Below, piece after piece: positions 56,786 through 64,000 of a stretch of 64,000 nt of DNA. Origin of the DNA: Rhabditoides inermis (Eukaryota > Nematoda > Chromadorea > Rhabditida > Rhabditidae); assembly GCA_963966185.1 (NCBI GenBank), contig CAWZYM010000026.1, forward strand, positions 442,501 through 506,500, read 5' to 3'. The position numbers and the translations under genes were made by a program. Numbering within the stretch: the stretch's first letter is position 1; the number at the start of each line of letters is the position of its first letter. The notes under the pieces are model-generated. The model ran no database searches and was not told the DNA's origin. It saw nothing but the letters and a program-made list of their open reading frames with translations.

Positions 56786-59436
56786 GGGGGAGAGAGAGAG
56801 AGGAGAGAGTAGAGAGAGGAGAGAGGAGAGAGAGAGAGAGATTCCCTCGACACACTCGAAACAAAACGGATTATGCCCTTGCAGTGCCATTCCCACGCGC
56901 ATATTCGTTTCACGCCTCTGTGGATGGGCCATTCCCACGCGGTGGCGAGAGAGGGCAGCTGTGGATTTGCATACGCCATCCCCCGTACCTGTCTGGATCC
57001 GTCCCTGGCCCTTCGGAGGCTGCCAGGTCGATGGCAGGGCAGAGAGAGGGGATCGAACAGGGACAGTCGGTCGGCCCACGACGCGAACCCCCACACACTG
57101 CACTCACACGACAGCGGGTTGAGGGAGACGTCCACTTCCTGCAAGGAGACACGATCAGGCTACGGGTGTTCCATCCCTCCATCTCCCATTCCCTCTATTA
57201 CCCCTTCCCATTGCCAATTGGAGACAGTGAAACGCTCGGTGCAATCAGCCTTGCCCTTTCCAACATCCAACGTTCCCTCCAGTATGCTCTATCTCTTTAT
57301 CCTTCCTTCCTCCCTCTTTCTCTATCTCTATCTCTCTCTCTATCTCTCTCTCTTCTATCTTTCCTCTTCCGATGCTCAAAGACTGCTCATATAATTACCC
57401 ATTTTTGGCATTGTTCCCTTGGGGGCAGGACTAATTCGATTGAGTTTCCGGACAATCTGCCAAATTACATCGTTCCATGGGATTCGACAGAAGAGTATAC
57501 TGCAGACACGACATAAAGATAGAGATGGAGTTGTATACAAACACACTGACTTATTTATCTCTTTCGCAAATCACCTGTGTTTGTGGCACGACTCGGATTG
57601 CGGTTTTGTAATTACTGCTGACCGACTCCCTCTTCCCCCTCTCTCTCCCCCCTCTCTCTCCCTTCTCTCTCTCTCGTCGTATTTCGAGTAACGAAGTAAG
57701 GGAGCATTGGGTAGCGGGTCGTGCAAAATAAGCCTCGCCCTCTCGCCGGTCTCCCATTATGTCTCATTTCCAGTAAACAACGCCTCCTCTCCCAGTTTAC
57801 TCTATTCTTTCAGTTGACCTGCGTGAAATTAGAGAATCCTGCCTCTCTCTCTCCCCGTCTCTCTTCATGTCAATGTGCCATTCTCAAAAGCTCGGAAGTG
57901 CGGGGAAAAGAGTGTGGAAGAGTGGACTGGGATGGTGGGAGAAGGGGGAGGAGAGTGACAATGCGGGGTGATGATTGCGAGATCCCCAGAGAGAGACAAA
58001 CTGAGATGCCACGCACGATTGACGACGCATCAAGTAATGCTTTCGAGGCACACCACTGTTTCCCCCCTCCCCCCCTCTCTCCCTCTCCCTCTCTCTCTCT
58101 CTCTCTATCTCTCTCTCGCTCTCTCTTAGGGTGTTCGTGTGCCGTCTCTCTCTCTCTCTCTACTCTCTCCCTTCTCTTCCCTCTCAAAAACAGAGGAAGC
58201 AAACAAGCCAATTAGGGTGGATGGTGTCTAATTTGCATAACAGCATACTGTCATCGATCACGCCTCTCTCGCCTTCTCACAATGGGGGGTCGGAGAGAGA
58301 GAGGGTCATCATAGATCAATTTACAGCCATCCCCAATCCCGCGCATTTCGAGAGAAGCCCCTAAATGCGAGAGGGAGGGAGAAGGAGAGAGCGCAGACGG
58401 AGAGGGGAGAGTAATCTGGGATTTGTAGCAATATCCTGGCAATAAATGCGCGGTCGGAAGGGGGAGGACAAAAGAGTGGACTGAAGCGTGCGTCTACGCA
58501 CCACAACACCACTCGAGCCACCGCGCGGCGACTACATATTGAGGGAGGGGGGGGGGGAAGAGTACGCATACATATGCACATGTTGTAAACAAGTAAACAA
58601 ACAAGCCTAACCTGCAGTTGCGTGAGGTGCGGCCATGGCTCAAGTTTGGTGATAGAATTCATAGCGAATCGAAGCGAGTTGACGTTGGGTGGAAGAAATC
58701 GCGCGCGAATCGAGACGAGTTGATTCGAAGACACGTCCAGCATACTGAAAATGTACCAGCTTTGTCCACTACTTGTTATGTTTCTGTGTCAGTGAAATAA
58801 TACGCGTATCTCTCATGTAAACATAGGGTGTTCGTGTCGCATTCACACATGAATTAGACATGCCCTCAGGTCTGAAAGTGCGCCTCCAGAGAGAGAGTGA
58901 GAGTGAGAAGCTAGCCAAGCGGACACAACGCGGACACATGATTGGGGGGGACTTGGCGCACCGTAGAGAAGTGAGCTGACGCATGTCTGGCAGTTGGGTG
59001 AGCGAGTTGAACCTGAGGTCGAGTCGCATCAGTCGGGAGTTGGCAGAGGAGAAAGAGATGGAACGGAGACGGTTGAAGGACAGATCGAGGGTGCTGCAAG
59101 CAATACACATCACCCTCCCTCCCCCTCCCCCCACACTCACCGCAACGCTCCCAGCCCTTCTGTCACTCCAGCCGCCACTGTCTCCACTCCCGAATGACTG
59201 ATCTTCACATCGATCAGTTGATCGTAGCCGGAAGACAGCTGATCGATCGACACGAGAGTCGAGTTCTCAATGGTCAACGATAGCACGTTTCCGTCTAGGA
59301 GAGGCATAGTGTGGAGGACGTTGTTGCATTCGAGAGACAGCCGGTTGGAGAGGGTGAAACGACGGCATACTGTAGACGAGACGGTGGCTGGGATGGCGAA
59401 TACTGTACTGCAGTAGAGGAGTAGTAGCAGAAGCAT
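55115..59436 (-). CDS. IGLR-like receptor: LRRs, LRR C-cap, Ig domain, one TM
   Basis: Single-pass membrane protein of the nematode IGLR type (Ig plus LRR); C. elegans IGLR-2 works with the adiponectin-receptor-like PAQR-2 in membrane fluidity control. Exons (minus): 59141-59436, 58962-59093, 58612-58744, 56989-57138, 56157-56207, 55916-56074, 55751-55864, 55551-55636, 55364-55509, 55260-55310 and 55115-55222. The signal peptide is MLLLLLLYCSTVFA. LRRs: TLDLSFNRLRSISFSSANSR, LDLRFNSLTQLPD, MLDVSSNQLVSIRARFLPPN. The LRR C-cap is DVSLNPLSCECSVWGFASWA with PCHRPG and MLCGPT. The Ig domain has PMSLCCVV...LAWTHNG and GAWSCEAEL. The TM segment is FYALVSAAIFAAVCACFCCC. The cytoplasmic part has PPPSPPP and ends THMLPLKHTHL. 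An additional LRR exon could hide in 57139-58611. Which IGLR paralogue it is cannot be decided. Confidence 0.82.
56698..56850. repeat. Dispersed 40-bp sequence plus (GA)n, copy 2
   Basis: Same 40-bp unique part in the same orientation, followed by an imperfect GA tract. It lies in a long intron of the IGLR-like gene. Flanks differ from copy 1 on both sides. Confidence 0.92.
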
Positions 59437-59644
59437 TCCGGTCAGTACATAAGAGCTCCTCGAATTCCGAGAACCTCCCCCAGATGGGCGGAGCCTCACA
59501 AGCCCCGCCCACTCGTCGTGGCAACCCGCGAACGGCATCAAATATTCGGAGAGGAGTGGAAATATGCGGACCCGCTCCTCCCGTCACCCGGGAGAACTCA
59601 TTAGCATACCGAGGGGAAGTGTGAAATTGTCCAAGAGGACCTTC

Positions 59645-59689
<45 letters not shown>

Positions 59690-59941
59690 CACACTTGTGT
59701 GGGTGTGGGTGTGAACAAGGGAGTTATGTCCTCTACTCCATCTTGCAAATCACACACATGTTCCGCACATGCGCGATAATCGTTTATCGATCGTAGTTCG
59801 TAGTGTACAGACAATGCAAAATGAAAAGGGGGAGGGAATGAATGAAAGAGTACGGTAGTTGCAATTACACTATAGTAGATCTCTCTGTGGCACCATACGA
59901 GGGAGAATGCACCAAGGGGGCGGGGCTAGCGGGGGAGTGGC

Positions 59942-60394
59942 TTACTTTCCGGCGACAGCGTATCCTCCGGGAGCGGGCGGAGGAGGGACGGCGTAGGCCA
60001 TGGGTCCGGCGGCGGCAGGGCCCACTCCGTAGCTGGAAGGGAAAGGATAGAGGAGGGAGAAGGGGGATGCACTCACCCGCAGGCAGGGGCGCCTCCTCCG
60101 CACCCAGCAGGAGCCATCATCGGGGGAGGGGCAGGCGCGCAGCCACCACCCATTCCACCACCACAGCCTCCCAGACCGCCCAGACAAGCCAGGGCAGGGG
60201 CAGACAGCAGAGAGACGAGGGCGAACACCTTCTGAACATGAGAGAGGGTTGGAGGAGGAGGGAGAAGGCGGAGGAGAAGGGAGGAGGAGAGGGAAAGGCA
60301 TGCACAACAAGGGAGGAGGAGGAGGAGGAGGAGGAGGGAGGAGGAGAGGGAAAGGCATGCATAACAAGGAAGGAGGAGTAGGAGTGCTCACCAT
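59942..60394 (-). CDS. Small secreted Gly/Cys/Pro-rich peptide (2)
   Basis: Three exons: the ATG alone (60392-60394), about 60078-60231, and 59942 to about 60032; about 83 residues. After the ATG it reads KVFALVSLLSAPALACLGGL, a signal peptide, then GCGGGMGGGCAPAPPPMMAP, a short Cys segment, and an Ala/Pro/Gly tail (GPAAAGPMAYAVPPPPAPGG) ending YAVAGK. A TATAAAAG box lies at 60448-60455. It is similar in design, not in sequence, to the peptide gene at 52060-52321. Confidence 0.75.
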   Translation of the reverse strand: MVSTPTPPSLLCMPFPLLLPPPPPPPPPLLCMPFPLLLPSPPPSPSSSNPLSCSEGVRPRLSAVCPCPGLSGRSGRLWWWNGWWLRACPSPDDGSCWVRRRRPCLRVSASPFSLLYPFPSSYGVGPAAAGPMAYAVPPPPAPGGYAVAGK

Positions 60395-60447
60395 GACTGT
60401 AGGAGAGTTGGATGAGTAGTGGATGTGGTAGATGGCAGTTGGTGTGT

Positions 60448-60455
60448 CTTTTATA
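60448..60455 (-). promoter_or_regulatory. TATA box of small peptide gene (2)
   Basis: TATAAAAG on the minus strand about 54 bp upstream of the ATG. Confidence 0.5.
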
Positions 60456-61364
60456 GGGGATCAGTCGGCCCCTCCCCCTTCCTCCTCCTTCCGACACCCG
60501 CCTTTTTCCACCCGCCCGAGGCAAACCAGTTCACAGCCCCCACATATTGCCATGTTCCATCGCGATTTTGGGATCAGGTAGGATTTGCTGTGTGCTGGCA
60601 GACAGGCGGTTGGATCAGCAACCGCTCCAGGCAAATCCCACAAAGCCTTCCTTCCCCCTCGAACCACACTAGGACAATCGGCGCAGAAACATGCACAAGG
60701 GGTACTGTAGATTGCAGACAGTGAGAAGTTCTCTTCTTGTCATTCGGTTGCCTCAAACATCATTTAACTGATTTGTTCGGTACTCAATCAAAGTATTCAT
60801 TCTGTCTTCTGTGATGTTTTGAAACATAAGTTGAAACTGTATAAATTTTGCTCATGGAAACACTCACACTCAAGTACGTAATTCACTTGAGAAGTATGGA
60901 CTTCAATCGGTATCCTGATCAATCTATTTGTGATCAATCTTCTCTATAACCCTGGCCTGACCGGACCCTGTCCTTCTTTTTTGTAGTAACTTTCGTACAG
61001 TGCTGTCATCGCACCGCCACCTTTCCCTCTCTCCTCCTCTCTCTCGCTCTCTCCTTTCAACCGGTCTTGCATATGCAAATCTCCCCTCGTTCTCCTCGCC
61101 ATCTTGCGATGATGCAACATCAGATCTGCCAAATCACCCGGAAAGCGAAACCACAACCACTTTCGAAATTCTTTATGATAAAACTCTGTGAGGCGCACAG
61201 CGCATTTACAACACATTCATAGCACAGTGAAAAGAGAAAAGGAACAGTGAGAAACGTGACAAAATGAAGGATTGTACTCTCCTATTCAGATCACCCAAGT
61301 GAAACACAGCTAAACACCCGTGGTTGAGTTGATAGACAAGCTAGGGGTACTGTGGATACAGTAC
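60456..61364. other. Intergenic region upstream of small peptide gene (2)
   Basis: No gene supported; it holds the promoter of the small peptide gene and the 3' flank of the UGT gene. Confidence 0.4.
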
Positions 61365-63718
61365 TCAGACAGAGAGGAGAGCGGCCAGAGAGAACGCCAG
61401 ACTCGCGACACCAAACCACAGCTGGTAGTCGACATTGTCCAGAACCTCGTATCTGAAAGCAGGAGATGAGGGAGTGGGAAGGAAGGGGGGGGCTCACCTG
61501 AATATCTTCTTTGTCTTGAGTGTGGGTCCGTGACGGGCGGCCCACCGCAGCCAGATGTGTTGTGATCGAGAGTGGAACTCGCGATGATGAGCCGCCATGG
61601 AAGAGAGCCGAGCCGCGCGAGACCACACACTACACACCACACTCCATCCCTGCCCAACCCAGCCAGCCCTCTCTCACTCTCACCTCTTCATCTCACGATC
61701 GAACTTCCTCATCGTGGGCAGCAGCTTCCCCGCCCAAATATCCCTGATCGTCAGGAACTCGGCAGCCCCTAGATCAGCCAGACGACGTAGGTTACTGTAC
61801 TGGTCGCCCTGCAAATAGTACACTCAAAATCACAGCCTACACTGTATCGTTGAATTCCTCATTCGGTCAGCGTCGTGTACTATATGATTGCGTGTCGCAC
61901 AAAACCTGTCATGATGCAATCTCACACCGACGTCTTTGTCGCCTCTCACTTTTTCATGGCATGTGCAATGATTGTGCGAGGCGAGGCCTCCGATCAGGAT
62001 CCTCCCCCTCCTCCTCCCTCTCTCATCCCCTCCCACTGACTCATCCAGTCATCTCTTTTTATCCGCACGAGCTCACTTTCCATCTCTCATCCCTTCAAGG
62101 TCGACAGGAGACAATGGAGATAGTGCAACCAGGAAGGGACAACCATCCCGTTTCCTCCCCTCTCTCCCCTTCCTCCCGTCTAGACAATCAACTATACAAA
62201 CACTCGCGTGTACCCTTCGTTATATGCAAAAGTGAAACTAGGAGGAGAGAGTGCGAAACGAGTTGTGTGTCTCTAATGCTATTGACGCGTGCATGCTGTG
62301 ACCTGAAGTGGCACTCCGATGACCGGCACTCCATACATGAGCAGCTCGTTGACAGTGTTGATGCCCCCGTGAGAGAGGATATAGCGCATGTTGTGGTGGG
62401 CTGCAAGGCACACAATGTTACTGGTTGAGAGGGGAGGGGGGGCGTACCGAGGAGTCCCTTGATGGGCGCCCACTGGGTGAGCCACACATTGTGCGGCAGG
62501 GACATGTTGTGCATGGCGAGTATGGGAGCGAGGGGCGAGTTGGTCTGCCAGATCACACGGTACGGAAGGTGCCCGAATGTCGACAGGAACAGCCGCAGCA
62601 GAGACACCGGCATGTGCTCCACCTGAACCGCGTCATTCCCCCCTCTCTCTCTCTCTCCATCTCTCTCGTACCTTGGCGACGCTTCCGAATGAGACGAGGA
62701 TGAAGGGTTGTTCGGCCAGCTGATCCAGGGCAATGTCGGGGAACTGCGCCCTTGTCTTCTCCATTCTGTCAGCCAACACAGCCGGGTCGACTCCGCCCGC
62801 CAGAGCAGCCCTCCTCTCGTGAACAGAACACTCCATCCACTGATCCACTGTATCCTGCTCCTCCTCCTCCTCCACTCCTCCTCTCACCGACTGCTCCGCG
62901 ACAAACGACACCACAGACTCGTTCAGACGACTGTCTCTGGAAGCCACTGAAAGACAACAGCCTGTAAAAAGCAACAAACAATCGGAAACCAACCCATTCT
63001 AGCGCACACGTCACTCTCACACGAGGCACACGTGTCGTTGCACGATCCACGCCCGATGAGAGTCCTCCGCGGGTCCCTGCTCCTCCAGCCGGCTTCTCCC
63101 CCTGCTCCTCCTGCTCCGCCATCCAGCTTCTCCCTCTTCCCTCCTCCCTTCACACACTGAGAAGGAATGCGGTACTCGGAGAACACGTGGTCAGACGGCG
63201 ATCTGAAACGGAGAGTAGAGGAAAGAGAGGGAGGAAAGGACGCACCCGCAGTTGGCGCATCCGAAGTGTTTGATTCTGTTGGTGAGTGGCTTGACGGGTT
63301 CGAAGAGCGCCTCTCCTCTGCCCGCGTACAACACGCGCTCCGCCTCCACACGCTCAATGTCCACGCCCTCAACACACAACACTACACACACACCCAGACA
63401 CGCTTCCCACCTCGTATCCGTTCCTGTGGAACAGCCAGTTGATCCAGTGGATCTGCGCCACTCGAATCGTGCGGATGGCAGCCATGTAGAGGGTGTTGGT
63501 GACTCGGAGGGAAAAGGACATGCCAGTGCCGGGGAAGGGAGTGCCTGCAACACACCCCACATACACCCGTGCTCGTCCCTCGTCTCGCACCAGTGCGCGG
63601 GTAGGCGGCGGGGTTGCCGGGCACGTTCAGATTGGCTGCGTATCCGTCCGCGATCGGCCAGTTGCTGAACTGCACTGCAGGAGCGCCCAGCAGAGACGCC
63701 GCGCCAGTCACACATTCC
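61365..63718 (-). CDS. UDP-glucuronosyltransferase, 5' end not resolved
   Basis: ER membrane enzyme that conjugates sugar from UDP-sugar to lipophilic substrates. Following the minus strand: ECVTGAASLLGAPAVQFSNW, NVPGNPAAYP, TPFPGTGMSFSLRVTNTLYM, HWINWLFHRNGYEV, then the middle part AEQPFILVSFGSVAK (the 'fSFGS' start of the nucleotide-binding half), VIWQTNSPLAP, NVWLTQWAPIKGLLG, and the signature HHNMRYILSHGGINTVNELL with MYGVPVIGVPLQGDQYSN. The C-terminal part has RAARLSSMAAHHREF and a TM helix (WFGVASLAFSLAALLSV), ending without a clear di-lysine. Last exon 61365-61452. A Glu-rich, Cys-containing insertion in the middle (EEEEEQDTVDQW, CASCESDVCARM) is unusual or partly intronic. N-terminal exons continue to the right of 63718. 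Confidence 0.85.
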
Positions 63719-64000
63719 TAAAGTATTACATGAAAACGGTTTGGTTCTGCGGTAGTTCATATTTTTCACACGTTCCCATCAAAATTCCCTGCCTGTCTTT
63801 AGCATGATTGTTGGTCAGTAGAACATTTGGATAGTGCGAGTTCCCGCAACTCGCGGTCGTCAACCCGGTTCGGTAAATACATCGTGTCGTCATCACAACG
63901 TCAGCCTAGAAGCGAGCACAGATCGAAAGAATCTCTCTCTCTCTCTCTCTCTCTCTTTCTCACATTGAAACATTCCATGCCCCATCTCAGATATCAGGCC
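63719..64000 (-). other. Right window edge, upstream part of the UGT gene
   Basis: Contains a (CT)n tract (63932-63958). At the extreme edge, minus-strand reading ISEMGHGMFQ followed by a GTGAGA donor (about 63964-64000) looks like the preceding UGT exon, but its phase does not join cleanly to the exon ending at 63718. Confidence 0.35.

Noticed and set aside
56500..57516. 338-codon plus-strand frame.
   Set aside because: Runs across an IGLR intron, the LRR C-cap exon (antisense) and microsatellites; no domain.
59842..60381. 179-codon plus-strand frame over the small peptide gene.
   Set aside because: Arg/Glu/Gly low complexity opposite a spliced secreted-peptide gene that has signal peptide, splice sites and TATA box.
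1..64000. CRISPR arrays, bacterial operons, phage or toxin-antitoxin systems.
   Set aside because: The window is eukaryotic and intron-rich; no spaced repeats or prokaryotic gene organisation.

Overview
This window is nuclear DNA of a free-living-type rhabditine nematode. The evidence is many small exons with GT-AG introns and acceptors of the TTTCAG/TTGCAG type, start codons placed on or just after acceptor-like sites (as expected with spliced-leader trans-splicing), and a typical worm gene set: cuticle collagen, STR-type chemoreceptors, class-2 'lips' lipases, C6-domain secreted proteins, a GT11 fucosyltransferase, an IGLR-like LRR/Ig receptor and troponin C of the PAT-10 type. I cannot name the species. 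GA/CT microsatellites are very common, mostly in introns.

Layout. 1-1.1 kb: 3' end of a NEDD4-family HECT ubiquitin ligase (+). 2.2-3.6 kb: troponin C (-). 5.2-7.9 kb: prolyl-tRNA synthetase, followed in probable operon order by RNA polymerase I subunit RPA12 (8.3-8.8 kb, +). 8.8-11.5 kb: no confident gene. 11.5-16.5 kb: a nearly pristine Penelope-like retroelement with an intact 941-codon ORF. It has an N-terminal GIY-YIG nuclease, a reverse transcriptase, a truncated upstream tandem copy (pseudo-LTR) and a leader full of hairpins. 16.9-32.5 kb: the ZO-1 homologue zoo-1 (+), whose 9.4-kb early intron holds two antisense STR chemoreceptor genes. 33.0-34.3 kb: a class-2 lipase (-). 34.5-36.5 kb: an uncharacterised basic protein (+). 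36.7-37.7 kb: a cuticle collagen (+). 37.8-43.3 kb: three C6-domain secreted protein genes (-). 44.7-45.6 kb: a 7TM receptor (+). 45.7-48.0 kb: a second lipase (-), with an F-box gene inside one intron on the other strand. 48.4-49.7 kb: a two-TM protein with an Arg/Ser-rich tail (-). 50.1-51.8 kb: a fucosyltransferase (+). 52.1-52.3 kb: a small Gly/Cys secreted peptide (+). 52.6-55.0 kb: a Gln/Asn-rich secreted protein followed 41 bp later by a glutaredoxin (+), with an antisense tRNA-Pro in an intron of the former. 55.1-59.4 kb: the IGLR-like receptor (-). 59.9-60.4 kb: another small Gly/Cys secreted peptide (-). 61.4 kb to the window end: a UDP-glucuronosyltransferase (-), whose 5' end is not resolved.

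Most genes are independent units; no pathway cluster is evident. The secreted C6, collagen and Gly/Cys peptide genes have TATA-like boxes close upstream of their ATGs, as expected for strongly expressed extracellular-matrix or defence products. The most unusual items are the permuted-domain Penelope element with its hairpin leader, a zoo-1 intron that is essentially one perfect 39-bp hairpin, nested genes on opposite strands, and a 40-bp sequence that carries a GA tract into introns of two different genes.

Exon boundaries were placed by eye from reading-frame continuity and splice consensus; all should be treated as models.
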